NCBI RefSeq assembly: GCF_000427625.1
Contig: NZ_KE386569.1
Location: 1,202,216 to 1,266,215 of the forward strand
Length of the DNA: 64,000 nucleotides
Reading direction: 5' to 3'
Source: Methylobacter luteus IMV-B-3098
Lineage (GTDB): Bacteria; Pseudomonadota; Gammaproteobacteria; Methylococcales; Methylomonadaceae
The notes under the pieces are model-generated. The model did not search any database. It worked only from the letters and a program-made list of their open reading frames with translations, and was not told the origin of the DNA. Both the position numbers and the translations under genes were made by a program. Positions within the stretch are counted from its first letter, which is position 1, and every line of letters starts with the position of its first letter. Below, piece after piece: positions 39,145-49,008 of the stretch.

Positions 39145-39831
39145 TTAAAAACTCGCGGCTTTGGCTCTCGCTTTTCTGGCGCCGTCGAAATCCTGCTGCA
39201 TCACCCTGGCATTGGCGATTAATAGCCAGCTTTGTCTTTTCAAACGCGTATCTTTGGACGCCAACAATGCCGATTTTTTCGCCAGGTCTTCCGCCAGGCG
39301 CGGCTTGGATTGCTTGAGCCTTAACTCCGCCAGTTTATAAAACAAGACTGCGTTGCGGGGCTCTATTCTGATGGCGCGCTCAATGACAGCGACGGCCGAG
39401 TCAAGGTTGCCTGACTGACTGTTTTGGTCTGCTGCTGAAACAAGAGCGCCTACAGCCGGCGATGGCGACAGAAGAGCTACCGGTTCCAACGGTTGTATCG
39501 TTTCCGTATGCACTGCGGGAGGGGCGGCAGGCTCCGGATATGAAGGTACATCAGTACTTGGGACTGATTCTATCGGCGGCATTGTTTCCAGCGGCGCTGT
39601 AGTGATCGGGCCGAAGTCTTTAAGTGGTTGGGTTTCTACGATCGGAGCCGCCGGGCGTTTAGCCTGTTTGATAGTCTTGGGAGGCTTCGGCTTGGGCACA
39701 GTGCTGACATGGATATCCGGTTGCCTTCCATATACCGGCGCTGGCCGCTGAGAACCATAAAACTCGGCACAGCCTGTAATCAAAGTAGGTAGGGAACAAA
39801 CTAAAACAAGTCGTTTAATTGGCATTGACAT
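39145..39831 (-). CDS. TPR-type lipoprotein
   Basis: The 228-residue protein has a lipobox LITGC (Cys21). A long Pro-rich periplasmic linker (PKPKPPKTIKQAKRPA, PLETMPPIESVP) follows, and then a C-terminal segment with TPR-like helices (AVAVIERAIRIEPRNAVLFYKLAELRLKQ). This layout suggests a scaffold at the outer membrane. The partner is unknown. Confidence 0.75.
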   Translation of the reverse strand: MSMPIKRLVLVCSLPTLITGCAEFYGSQRPAPVYGRQPDIHVSTVPKPKPPKTIKQAKRPAAPIVETQPLKDFGPITTAPLETMPPIESVPSTDVPSYPEPAAPPAVHTETIQPLEPVALLSPSPAVGALVSAADQNSQSGNLDSAVAVIERAIRIEPRNAVLFYKLAELRLKQSKPRLAEDLAKKSALLASKDTRLKRQSWLLIANARVMQQDFDGARKARAKAASF

Positions 39832-39885
39832 TTTATATTAAAATAGCTCTATGTTATTTGATTGGTTCCGCTGATGAGCTTCTTT

Positions 39886-39954
39886 TTACCCAAGTGCCTC
39901 ATCTACGGATTTACCTTGTAAAATAGCGTCGAGCATCAGCTTTTCAGATTTCAT
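39886..39954 (-). CDS. possible 22-residue ORF
   Basis: A small frame beginning with ATG at 39954 reads MKSEKLMLDAILQGKSVDEALG and ends before the lipoprotein gene. The same frame stays open for about 24 more codons upstream without an ATG, with protein-like composition (RSDSPFRKISGYN), so it could be the tail of a lost gene. There is no clear ribosome-binding site. Confidence 0.2.
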   Translation of the reverse strand: MKSEKLMLDAILQGKSVDEALG

Positions 39955-40093
39955 AGGGACATTGTACCCGGATATTTTCCTGAAAGGACTGTCACTCCTC
40001 GGGATTATAAAGGCATTCCGAATTTTCTACTAATTGCCGCCTTAAATTCAATGCCACGCTTAACAACTTTCATATCTTGACGAATAAACTGGA

Positions 40094-41482
40094 TCAGGCA
40101 TTGGTATAGCTTGAAATCAAGTATTGCAGGTTATCCCTGTCCAGCTTTTGATTGTCTACTTTGAGATAAGCGACCGCCTCTTCGTAATGTAAGGTCACTT
40201 CTTCTACCCCAATAATTTTCATCATCTCCGCCATAAATTCGTTGGCTTCCTGCTCCGTCAGCTTTTCCAGTGAAATGAGCAGGTTCGCCCAATAACGGGG
40301 CGGCTTCATGCTGAAGGATAAAAGCAGCCAGCTGCCGGCAGCGGCGGCGCAAAATAAAAATACCGCGCTGGCGCCAAACTCGCCATAACACCAGCCACCC
40401 GCCGCGCCACCTATTCCCGCGCCCAGAAACTGACAGGTCGAATAGGCGCCCATGGCTGTGCCTCGCAAATCAGCCGGTGCGGTTTTGGAGATTAATGACG
40501 GTAAGGTCGCTTCCAATAGATTAAAACCGCAGAAGAACAACCAGAGGAATCCAATTATGGCAGGCAGGCTGTTGAACTGCATCAAGCCGAGATCAGCCAG
40601 CACAAGTGCAGCAATGGCGCCTATAAAAACGCCTTTCATCTTGCGTTTTTTTTCTGCCAGTATGATGAATGGAACGATAACGGCCATGGAGGTAATGAAT
40701 ACGGGCAGATAGACCTGCCAGTGCTGGGCGGGTAACAAGCCGGCATCACGCATCAGTAAAGGCACGATGACAAAGCTGGCCGTCAGAATGGCATGCAGGA
40801 TAAAAATGCCGTAATTCAACCGCAGTAATTCAGCATTTTTCAGCACATGCGAAAATTGCGTCGGCACGAGTTCCGCATCGCGATGTTTTTTGGATTGCCG
40901 GGGATTGGGCACTACAAATAGGATGATCAATATAGCCAGCAATGCCAGTCCCGCAATCAGCCAGAATATGCCGTGCACGCCGATAAAACTCGCAATCACG
41001 GGACCGGCAGTGATGGCAACGCCAAAGGATACGCCGATACTGGCGCCGATCAGCGCCATGGCTTTCGTGCGGTGCACTTCCTGTGTCAAATCGGCCACCA
41101 AAGCCATGATGGCGGCGGCTACCGCGCCAGCTCCCTGTATGGCCCGGCCCAGCAGAACGCCATGGATAGTAGTGGAAACGGCGGCAACCACACTGCCGGC
41201 AAAAAACAGCAATAAACCGATGACAATGATTTTTTTGCGGCCAAACCGATCCGATAGCAAGCCAAAAGGAATTTGCAGAAGCGACTGGCTGATGCCGTAA
41301 ATGCCAATGGCCAGACCGACTAATGAAGGTGTCGCTCCCTCAAGCTGCTCGGCGAATAACGACAAGACCGGCATAATCAGGAACAGGCCGAGCATGCGGA
41401 AGGCATAAATGCTGGCCAAAGACCAGGTGGCGCGTTTTTCCGATGGGCTCATCGGACTCGTAATGTCCTGCACTTTTGTCAA
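40094..41482 (-). CDS. MFS efflux-type transporter
   Basis: This 12-helix MFS protein has DHA1/Bcr-like signatures: GISQSLLQIPFGLLSDRFGRKKI, then GRAIQGAGAVAAAIMALVADLT. After the helices, a C-terminal cytoplasmic tail of about 70 residues follows. The TTG at 41482 is chosen over ATG at 41548 because AAGGAG (41492-41497 on the minus strand) sits 9 bases upstream. That gives 462 residues starting MTKVQDITSP. The substrate is unknown. It is divergent from uvrA. Confidence 0.82.
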   Translation of the reverse strand: MTKVQDITSPMSPSEKRATWSLASIYAFRMLGLFLIMPVLSLFAEQLEGATPSLVGLAIGIYGISQSLLQIPFGLLSDRFGRKKIIVIGLLLFFAGSVVAAVSTTIHGVLLGRAIQGAGAVAAAIMALVADLTQEVHRTKAMALIGASIGVSFGVAITAGPVIASFIGVHGIFWLIAGLALLAILIILFVVPNPRQSKKHRDAELVPTQFSHVLKNAELLRLNYGIFILHAILTASFVIVPLLMRDAGLLPAQHWQVYLPVFITSMAVIVPFIILAEKKRKMKGVFIGAIAALVLADLGLMQFNSLPAIIGFLWLFFCGFNLLEATLPSLISKTAPADLRGTAMGAYSTCQFLGAGIGGAAGGWCYGEFGASAVFLFCAAAAGSWLLLSFSMKPPRYWANLLISLEKLTEQEANEFMAEMMKIIGVEEVTLHYEEAVAYLKVDNQKLDRDNLQYLISSYTNA

Positions 41483-41648
41483 AACCAATTTCTCCTTTGT
41501 AATCGTTGCGCTTAAAAGTCGCCCATTATAGCAATCATTTCGGCGCATTCACGTATTTGTGCCATACCCAAGCGCTTTCTGAGTTAGTTTGTATTAGGCC
41601 GTTTTTGAACGTATATTATGCGGTTGTTTAGATTGACGGAATCATTCG

Positions 41649-44465
41649 ATGGATATCATTAGCATCCGCGGAGCCAGAACGCATAACCTGAAAAATATCG
41701 ATCTCGATCTGCCCCGGGACTCACTTATCGTCATCACCGGCCTTTCCGGTTCAGGCAAGTCATCACTGGCTTTTGACACGATTTATGCCGAAGGCCAAAG
41801 ACGTTATGTAGAATCGCTTTCCGCCTATGCCCGTCAGTTTTTATCGATGATGGAAAAGCCCGATGTCGACCATATCGAAGGCCTGTCGCCGGCCATCTCG
41901 ATCGAACAGAAATCGACTTCGCACAACCCACGCTCAACCGTCGGCACGATTACGGAAATCTACGATTATCTGAGACTGCTGTACGCGCGCGCCGGCACGC
42001 CGCGCTGCCCCGAGCACCAGGTTTCGCTGGAAGCGCAAACGATCAGCCAGATGGTCGATCAGGTTCTTGCCCAGCCTCAGGATCAACGCTGGATGCTGTT
42101 GGCGCCGGTCGTCAGTCAGCGCAAAGGCGAACATACCCAGTTGCTCGACGACCTGCGCGCGCAGGGGTTCATTCGCGCCCGCATCGACGGCGTCGTGTGC
42201 GATCTGGACGAAGCGCCGGCACTGGATCTAAGAAAGCAACACACCATTGAGGTCATCGTCGATCGCTTCAAGATCCGCGACGATATCGCTTTAAGACTGG
42301 CCGAATCATTCGAGACCGCCCTGCGCATGGCCGACGGCATCGTTATTGCCGCATGCATGGATGACGGTACGGAACTGCTGTTCTCCGAGCGCTATGCCTG
42401 CCCGCATTGCGGATACAGCCTGAACGAACTGGAGCCGCGCATCTTCTCGTTCAACAACCCCAAAGGCGCCTGCGGCAGTTGCGACGGCTTGGGCGTGCGG
42501 CAGCACTTCGATCCCGAGCTGATTATTCACAATCCCGACATCAGCCTGGCCGGCGGCGCGGTTCGCGGCTGGGACCGGCGCAACGCCTATTATTACCAGA
42601 TCATTTGCTCGCTGGCCAGGCATTACGACTTTGACCCGGAAGTGCCTTTTTCGCAATTGCCCGGCGATATCCAGTCCATGATTCTATACGGCAGCGGCAA
42701 TGAAACCATCGAGTTCAAGTTCCTGACCGGCACCGGCGGCGCCAAGAAAAGGCGTCACAGCTTCGAGGGCATCATCGCCAACATGGAGCGGCGCTATCAC
42801 GAGACCGACTCTCAGATGGTCCGGGAAGAGCTGGCGAAATATTTGTCCAACAAGACCTGCAACGTCTGCGATGGCGCGCGGCTCAATATCGCGGCCAGAA
42901 ACGTTTTCATCGAAGACCTGCCGATCCATCATCTGACGCGCTTCCCTATCCGCAAATCGCTGGATTTCTTCAGTCACCTTAACCTGAGCGGCAAACGCGG
43001 CGAGGTCGCCGTAAAAATCGTCAAGGAAATCCAGGAACGGCTGGAGTTTCTGGTCAACGTGGGACTGGATTATTTGACACTGGACCGCAGCGCCGAAACG
43101 CTGTCCGGCGGCGAAGCGCAGCGCATACGCCTGGCCAGCCAGATCGGAGCAGGTCTGGTCGGCGTCATGTACGTGCTGGACGAGCCCTCGATTGGCCTGC
43201 ACCAGCGCGACAATCAGCGCCTGCTGAACACCTTGTTCCGCCTGCGCGATCTGGGCAATACCGTGATCGTGGTCGAGCACGACGAGGACGCCATTCGTTC
43301 GGCCCAGCACATCGTCGATATCGGCCCCGGCGCGGGCGTGCATGGCGGACGTGTCATCGCCCAGGGCACACTGGCGGATATTCTCGCTAGCGAAGACTCG
43401 CTGACGGGCCAGTATTTATCGGGCAAGATCGACATTGCCGTGCCCGATTCCTTGACGCCTGTCGATACAGATAAACAAATCGTCGTGCGCAACGCGCATG
43501 GCAATAATCTGAAAAATGTCGACATCGCCTTCCCTGTCGGCCTGCTGACCTGTGTCACGGGCGTGTCCGGGTCCGGCAAGTCGACATTGATCAACGATAC
43601 GCTGTACTGCCACGCGGCGCGTTTAATCAACCGCGCAGGCGCCATCCCCGCCCCTTGCGATGCCATCGAAGGACTGGACTACTTCGATAAGGTTGTCGAT
43701 ATCGACCAAAGCCCGATCGGGCGCACGCCACGCTCGAATCCGGCCACCTATACCGGCCTGTTCACGCCAATACGGGAATTGTTCGCCGCCACGCCTGAAT
43801 CGCGCTCGCGCGGCTATACGCCCGGCCGGTTCAGCTTCAACGTCAAGGGCGGCCGCTGCGAAGCCTGTAAAGGCGACGGCGTCATCAAGGTGGAAATGCA
43901 CTTTCTGCCCGACATCTTTGTCAACTGCGACATCTGCCATGGCAAGCGCTACAATCGCGAAACGCTGGAGATACGCTACAAAGGCAAAACCATCAATGAA
44001 GTGCTGGACATGACCGTCGAAGACGCGGCGGCCTTCTTCAGCGCCGTTCCGTCCATTGCCCGTAAACTCGATACGCTGACCGAAGTCGGCCTGAGCTATA
44101 TTACCCTGGGGCAAAACGCGACAACCCTGTCCGGCGGCGAAGCGCAACGCGTCAAGCTCGCCAAGGAACTCTCCAAACGCGATACCGGCAAGACTTTGTA
44201 TATTCTCGATGAGCCGACTACGGGGCTGCATTTCCACGATATCAAGCAGTTATTGTCGGTCTTGCATACTCTGCGCGATCACGGCAATACGGTCATCGTC
44301 ATCGAGCATAACCTGGACGTCATCAAGACGGCGGACTGGGTCATCGATATGGGCCCCGAAGGCGGCGACGGCGGCGGCACGCTGGTGGCCGAAGGCACGC
44401 CGAAACAAATCTCCGAAAACCCGGCCTCACATACCGGAGTTTATCTGAAGCGTTTTTTTGAATGA
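41649..44465 (+). CDS. uvrA: excinuclease ABC subunit A
   Basis: UvrA is the damage-sensing ATPase of nucleotide excision repair. The 938 residues contain two ABC cassettes: Walker [10 protein letters not shown] and GVSGSGKST, with signatures [12 protein letters not shown] and [12 protein letters not shown]. The zinc modules are CPHCGYSL with CGSCDG and CEACKGDG with CDICHGKRY. The ends are canonical ([19 protein letters not shown]). Confidence 0.98.
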   Translation: MDIISIRGARTHNLKNIDLDLPRDSLIVITGLSGSGKSSLAFDTIYAEGQRRYVESLSAYARQFLSMMEKPDVDHIEGLSPAISIEQKSTSHNPRSTVGTITEIYDYLRLLYARAGTPRCPEHQVSLEAQTISQMVDQVLAQPQDQRWMLLAPVVSQRKGEHTQLLDDLRAQGFIRARIDGVVCDLDEAPALDLRKQHTIEVIVDRFKIRDDIALRLAESFETALRMADGIVIAACMDDGTELLFSERYACPHCGYSLNELEPRIFSFNNPKGACGSCDGLGVRQHFDPELIIHNPDISLAGGAVRGWDRRNAYYYQIICSLARHYDFDPEVPFSQLPGDIQSMILYGSGNETIEFKFLTGTGGAKKRRHSFEGIIANMERRYHETDSQMVREELAKYLSNKTCNVCDGARLNIAARNVFIEDLPIHHLTRFPIRKSLDFFSHLNLSGKRGEVAVKIVKEIQERLEFLVNVGLDYLTLDRSAETLSGGEAQRIRLASQIGAGLVGVMYVLDEPSIGLHQRDNQRLLNTLFRLRDLGNTVIVVEHDEDAIRSAQHIVDIGPGAGVHGGRVIAQGTLADILASEDSLTGQYLSGKIDIAVPDSLTPVDTDKQIVVRNAHGNNLKNVDIAFPVGLLTCVTGVSGSGKSTLINDTLYCHAARLINRAGAIPAPCDAIEGLDYFDKVVDIDQSPIGRTPRSNPATYTGLFTPIRELFAATPESRSRGYTPGRFSFNVKGGRCEACKGDGVIKVEMHFLPDIFVNCDICHGKRYNRETLEIRYKGKTINEVLDMTVEDAAAFFSAVPSIARKLDTLTEVGLSYITLGQNATTLSGGEAQRVKLAKELSKRDTGKTLYILDEPTTGLHFHDIKQLLSVLHTLRDHGNTVIVIEHNLDVIKTADWVIDMGPEGGDGGGTLVAEGTPKQISENPASHTGVYLKRFFE

Positions 44466-44590
44466 TCGGTATGGGCCGACGTCAGCCTGCAAGGATTCAA
44501 CGGAAACTTAGCCCCCACGCCCACTGTCAGATTTGCTGATGCTTTCCAAAGGCGAACCATTAACATAACGCTATAGAGAGAGGATGAGTC

Positions 44591-44995
44591 ATGAGCAATC
44601 AGACATCAGAGAATAAACCAGGCACCGACTTCGGTATATTTTATCCGCTCGGCTATCTCGTCGTCGCGTTTCCGAAACAGGAGGATGCGCGGCAGGTACA
44701 GCAAGATCTCATGGCCGGCGGGTATGACCAGGCCGATTGCGAGTTTTATACATGCAAAGAAGTGGCTGATGCGGCACAACGTAATCTTGCTGATAATAAG
44801 GGCTTTCTGGCGCGATTGGGCTGGAGTGATGAAGCGGTAAAAGCCCATCTGGAAGCCGCCAAGCAAGGCTCCGCGTTCTTGCTGATCTATGCGCCCAGCG
44901 ATACGGAAGCAGCGCGCGCGATGAACGTCATCCGTCGCGTGCCGTTTGATTTTGCGCATCGTTACCAGCGCTTTACGATCGAAGAAATTAAGTAG
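44591..44995 (+). CDS. hypothetical cytoplasmic protein, possibly stress-related
   Basis: The 134-residue protein is soluble. It contains VVAFPKQEDARQVQQDL, DCEFYTCKEVADAAQRNL and AFLLIYAPSDTEAARAMNVIRRV, an alpha/beta ferredoxin-like pattern. No family name is certain. GAGAGG precedes the ATG. It lies 9 bp before a DODA-type dioxygenase gene and may be co-transcribed with it. Confidence 0.7.
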   Translation: MSNQTSENKPGTDFGIFYPLGYLVVAFPKQEDARQVQQDLMAGGYDQADCEFYTCKEVADAAQRNLADNKGFLARLGWSDEAVKAHLEAAKQGSAFLLIYAPSDTEAARAMNVIRRVPFDFAHRYQRFTIEEIK

Positions 44996-45004
44996 CTCCG
45001 ACTC

Positions 45005-45820
45005 ATGAGCGACAAATCAAACAGTACTCCGAAGGGTTCGGTTTTGTACCTTTCCCATGGCGGCGGCCCCCTTCCCTTGCTCGGCGACGAAGCGCACAAG
45101 GAAATGATAGCTCTGCTTAAAAAAGTGACGCCTGTTCTTGGCAATCCCTCGGCTATTTTAGTGATCAGCGCCCACTGGGAAGAAGACAAACCAACCATTA
45201 CCAGCGGGGCGTCCCCTTCCTTGATCTATGATTATTACGGGTTCCCGGAGGAATCCTATAGGATCGAATATCCAGCGCCAGGCGCCCCCATGCTTGCGGG
45301 CAAGATATTCGATCTCTTGAAAAGCCATGGCATTGACGCAAGCCTCACGGACCAGCGAGGCTTTGATCACGGTTTATTCGTGCCGTTGAAGATCATGTAC
45401 CCTGACGCAAACGTTCCTTGCGTTCAATTGTCCCTGGTCAAGAGCTTGCGGCCTGATGAGCACATCCGGATTGGCAAAGCCTTGGTCGGGCTGTTGGAGG
45501 AGAATGTGCTTGTCATCGGTTCCGGGTTTTCGTTCCATAATCTCCGGGCGTTTTTTGCGCCATCGACAAAGGAAACGCAAGCCATGAATGAAGCCTTCGA
45601 GCGGTGGCTGATTGACACCTGTTCAAGCCGTCAGTTAAGCGAGTCTGAGAGAGAGCATAGGCTGATCAATTGGGAAAGCGCTCCGGCCGCAAGGTATTGC
45701 CATCCGAGAGAAGATCACCTGTTGCCTTTACATGTCTGCTATGGCATCGCCGGCTCAGCGGCCAGGCAAGTATTCAGATTCGAAATAATGGAAAAAAAAG
45801 CGAGCGCTTATCTCTGGTGA
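45005..45820 (+). CDS. DODA-type extradiol ring-cleavage dioxygenase (YgiD family)
   Basis: The 271-residue class III ring-opening dioxygenase/aromatic-ring-cleavage LigB relative has metal ligands in YLSHGGGPLP, ISAHWEE, GFDHGLFVPL and SGFSFHNL. The natural substrate is unknown; YgiD-type proteins act on DOPA-like compounds in vitro. It is coupled to the preceding small gene. Confidence 0.9.
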   Translation: MSDKSNSTPKGSVLYLSHGGGPLPLLGDEAHKEMIALLKKVTPVLGNPSAILVISAHWEEDKPTITSGASPSLIYDYYGFPEESYRIEYPAPGAPMLAGKIFDLLKSHGIDASLTDQRGFDHGLFVPLKIMYPDANVPCVQLSLVKSLRPDEHIRIGKALVGLLEENVLVIGSGFSFHNLRAFFAPSTKETQAMNEAFERWLIDTCSSRQLSESEREHRLINWESAPAARYCHPREDHLLPLHVCYGIAGSAARQVFRFEIMEKKASAYLW

Positions 45821-45999
45821 AGCAGAGCGATTGCCGCCATCTCCTTTCACCGAGCGACGATCTCCCCATTAAAATCCCGCACCGAACAAAAGCCGAGCGA
45901 TTGTGTCGAATGTTGTGATAACAAAACAATAATCGCGAACTCTCGGCGGTCGCCACCGCCGACCTGAAGGTACTTTGATATGCATAAACCGGCTGGCAG

Positions 46000-47574
46000 A
46001 TGGACGATGCCATGAACGCACGCGGAAGCATTACGCGGCATATTTTGATGTTTTGCCTGGCCACAGGTCTGATCGGAGGATGCACCCCGCTACCGTCGCT
46101 CGACGGCCGAAGTATTTCCACGGCGCTTTCCGATACCGAGTCCAATGCCACCCGGCTCGGCAAGGCGATTTCATCATCCATTGAGGCGCATCCCGGAAAG
46201 TCCGGCATTCACCCGCTTCCGAACGCGCACGATGCGTTTGCCGTGCGGGCTTTATTGGCTCAGGCCGCCGAGCGTACCCTTGATATCCAGTATTACATCT
46301 GGCATTGGGACATGACCGGCATCCTGTTGCTCGAAGCCCTGCATGCCTCGGCTGACCGCGGTGTGCGCGTGCGGCTATTGCTCGACGACAACAACACCTC
46401 TTCCGAGCTCGACGCAATGCTCATGGCGCTTGATTCCCACCCGAATATCGAAGTTCGCCTGTTCAACCCGTTCATGATCCGCAAGCCGCGCGTGATCGGT
46501 TATATCACCGACTTCTCACGGGCGAACCGGCGCATGCATAACAAGTCCTTTACCGCCGATAACCAGGCCACGATCATCGGCGGCCGCAATGTCGGGGACG
46601 AGTACTTCGGCGCGGCGGAGGGCGTGTTATTCGCCGATCTGGACGTCATGGCCGTGGGGGCAGTCGTCAAGGAGGTGTCAAACGATTTTGACCGATACTG
46701 GGCCAGCGAATCGTCATATCCCATCGATCGTATATTGTCGCCCGCTGACCCTGCCATGATCAAAGAGCTTGCATCGGCCGCATCGATGGTCGAGAGCGAT
46801 CCGGCCGCCGTGGCTTATATGGATACGAGACGTAACTCGGCTGTGGTCCGTAAACTGGTTCAGGGAAACCTGGAACAGGAATGGGTTGTAACCCGTATGG
46901 TCAGCGACGATCCGGGCAAAGGACTTGGCCCGGTCTCGAAAGACTCCCACCTGACCCATGAGCTTAACGAGATCATCGGCGAACCGGAAGCTGAAGTGGA
47001 GCTTGTTTCGCCTTACTTCGTGCCGACCGCCGCAGGCGTCGATGCGTTTGTGGCTCTAGCCAGTCGGGGTGTGGACATCAAGGTATTCACCAATTCCCTG
47101 GAGGCCACGGATGTGCCTGTCGTACACGCCGGTTATGCGAAGTGGCGCAAACCGCTGCTGGAGGCCGGCATCACGCTTTATGAAACAAGGCTGTTATCCC
47201 CGGAAGCCGAGAGAGATCGGAGAACCGGCATACTGGGCAGTTCGGGTTCGAGCCTGCATGCAAAAACATTTTCGGTGGATCATTCAAGCATTTTCATCGG
47301 CTCGTTCAATTTCGATCCTCGTTCGGCAAAACTGAACACCGAGTTGGGCTTTGTGATCGATAGCCCGACATTGGCAAAACAGATCGACGCTATATTCGAT
47401 GGCGGCATTCCCGAGAATGCCTATGAGGTACGCCTGTCCGATAACGGGAACTTGTATTGGCTTGAGAATCGGGATGGAAAGTCGGTACGGCATGAGACGG
47501 AGCCCGGCACGAATTTTTGGCAACGTGCCATGGTCTCTTTTCTGTCATGGTTGCCGATCGAGTGGCTTTTATGA
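46000..47574 (+). CDS. phospholipase D / cardiolipin synthase C-like lipoprotein
   Basis: The 524-residue protein has a lipobox near LIGGC at about position 28. Two HKD motifs follow: MHNKSFTADNQATIIGGRN and LHAKTFSVDHSSIFIGSFN. Two copies make one active site. Strong likeness to ClsC/YmdC-type cardiolipin synthases: IQYYIWHWDMTGILL and RVRLLLDDNN. ATG at 46012 is an alternative start. Confidence 0.88.
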   Translation: MDDAMNARGSITRHILMFCLATGLIGGCTPLPSLDGRSISTALSDTESNATRLGKAISSSIEAHPGKSGIHPLPNAHDAFAVRALLAQAAERTLDIQYYIWHWDMTGILLLEALHASADRGVRVRLLLDDNNTSSELDAMLMALDSHPNIEVRLFNPFMIRKPRVIGYITDFSRANRRMHNKSFTADNQATIIGGRNVGDEYFGAAEGVLFADLDVMAVGAVVKEVSNDFDRYWASESSYPIDRILSPADPAMIKELASAASMVESDPAAVAYMDTRRNSAVVRKLVQGNLEQEWVVTRMVSDDPGKGLGPVSKDSHLTHELNEIIGEPEAEVELVSPYFVPTAAGVDAFVALASRGVDIKVFTNSLEATDVPVVHAGYAKWRKPLLEAGITLYETRLLSPEAERDRRTGILGSSGSSLHAKTFSVDHSSIFIGSFNFDPRSAKLNTELGFVIDSPTLAKQIDAIFDGGIPENAYEVRLSDNGNLYWLENRDGKSVRHETEPGTNFWQRAMVSFLSWLPIEWLL

Positions 47575-47608
47575 CCGGGATGGGATGTAAAAGTCCACAG
47601 CGGAACAT

Positions 47609-47646
47609 AAAAAAGGCGTGTCGAACCTGTCCGACACGCCTTTTTT
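47609..47646. terminator. bidirectional rho-independent terminator
   Basis: A stem of 15 bp (47609-47623 with 47632-47646) comprises A6 and GGCGTGTCG against CGACACGCC and T6. It ends the phospholipase D transcript, and the next gene ends 26 bp away on the other strand. Confidence 0.9.
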
Positions 47647-47671
47647 GTACCCGATAGGGTAAAAACGGAAA

Positions 47672-47998
47672 TTAACCTTTTACTGAACTGGCAATTTCAT
47701 TAAACGCTTCAACTCTTGATTTGCCTGTGGTTACCAGATCAACGCCTGTATCGACTACCATTTTGCCAAGCCCAGGTATCTTGTAAACCACCATGACCAA
47801 ATAGCCAACAACCGGAACAGCGATAAAAGCCGCGATAAAACCGTTAAGGCCAATGGCCGACATGAGTTTTATGAGCAGTGCAATCGCATCCAGCGGCAAT
47901 AACACCATGGCGCCGAAATAGGCCAATACCATGAACGTGAACAGTACAAAAACTACAAATTGAAGCAGCCTTACCAATGCAACATTAATATTTTTCAT
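47672..47998 (-). CDS. small integral membrane protein, unknown function
   Basis: The 108-residue protein has three predicted transmembrane helices (LLQFVVFVLFTFMVLAYF, LDAIALLIKLMSAIG, AAFIAVPVVGYLVMVV) and a short soluble end. Its family was not recognised. It is convergent with the phospholipase D gene. Confidence 0.6.
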   Translation of the reverse strand: MKNINVALVRLLQFVVFVLFTFMVLAYFGAMVLLPLDAIALLIKLMSAIGLNGFIAAFIAVPVVGYLVMVVYKIPGLGKMVVDTGVDLVTTGKSRVEAFNEIASSVKG

Positions 47999-48131
47999 AT
48001 TATTTTTTAATTTCCTGATAGAACTTAAGAAGCCTTTTTTAGTCAGAAAGCGTTCTGACTTTCATTGATTTTTTATCAAAAAGCCCCACTTTTTGAGATC
48101 GGCAATTATACCTTAAAGCCGTCAAAATAAT

Positions 48132-48824
48132 TTATTTTTCTTCCGCCAACTCATTTCGAATAAACAACCGATACAGGATAGTACCCGTCACAAAGCCGCC
48201 TAAATGCGCCCACCAGGCCACATCGACCGTAACACCCTCAAAAATGACTGACGTGGTTGCATCGTGTAACTGGATAATGACCCACAGCCCCAAAAAAGCA
48301 ATGGCAGGAATATGGATGACAATCGGTAAAAGGAATAAAGGGACCCAGATGATGACCCGGGCGAGCGGATAGAGAAAGAAATAAGCCGCCAGTACACCGG
48401 CAATAGCGCCCGATGCGCCGACAACCGGTATGGCAAGGCGGGGATCGAAATACCATTGAAGAAATGTTGCACAAAGCCCGCAAAGCAAATAAAAGATCAG
48501 GAAAAATCCATGTCCCATTCGATCTTCCACATTGTCGGCAAAAATCCACAGAAAAATCATGTTTATGGCCAGGTGCCACCAATTTCCATGCAGGAACAGG
48601 CTGGTCAAAAAAGACAAATAATAGTCTTCCGGCAAACCGAAACTGACGCCCCATTGCGGATCTGAATAACGGATGGGCACCATGCCATACAGATAAATAA
48701 GCCGGTAACTCAACTCATTCGGCATCACTTGCATGGCAACAAAAATAATAATGCAGATAGCCATTAATCCCCAGGTCACCCAAGGCCTTATATTGCAGGG
48801 CGCTGTATCTCTAATTGGTATCAT
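48132..48824 (-). CDS. rhomboid family intramembrane serine protease
   Basis: The 230-residue protein has six or more helices. The catalytic Ser is in VVGASGAIAG (the GxSG motif) and the catalytic His in WWAHLGGFVTG. An N-terminal loop domain carries HGNWWHLAINMIFLW. Substrates are unknown. Confidence 0.93.
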   Translation of the reverse strand: MIPIRDTAPCNIRPWVTWGLMAICIIIFVAMQVMPNELSYRLIYLYGMVPIRYSDPQWGVSFGLPEDYYLSFLTSLFLHGNWWHLAINMIFLWIFADNVEDRMGHGFFLIFYLLCGLCATFLQWYFDPRLAIPVVGASGAIAGVLAAYFFLYPLARVIIWVPLFLLPIVIHIPAIAFLGLWVIIQLHDATTSVIFEGVTVDVAWWAHLGGFVTGTILYRLFIRNELAEEK

Positions 48825-49008
48825 TGCTTCCCCTATTGTTGATTTTAATTACCGAGTAATCCTGGTATTCCTAGCTCAAGCTTATCAGTTAAAAATACTG
48901 ATGAGCAATGAATCTGCATTTATTGATAAGCCCTTGGACCAAAAAGTTTATAATGCCGGAAAAAATAGCTTCTTCTCATCTTTGCCTTGCGGCTACCGTT
49001 AACAATCC

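Noticed and set aside
39031-39222. 63-codon plus-strand ORF over the end of the lipoprotein gene
   Set aside because: It lies antisense to a supported lipoprotein gene and has no domain.
41589-41618. Promoter or LexA box upstream of uvrA
   Set aside because: Only 3 of 6 bases match at -35 and no CTGT-N8-ACAG motif is present.
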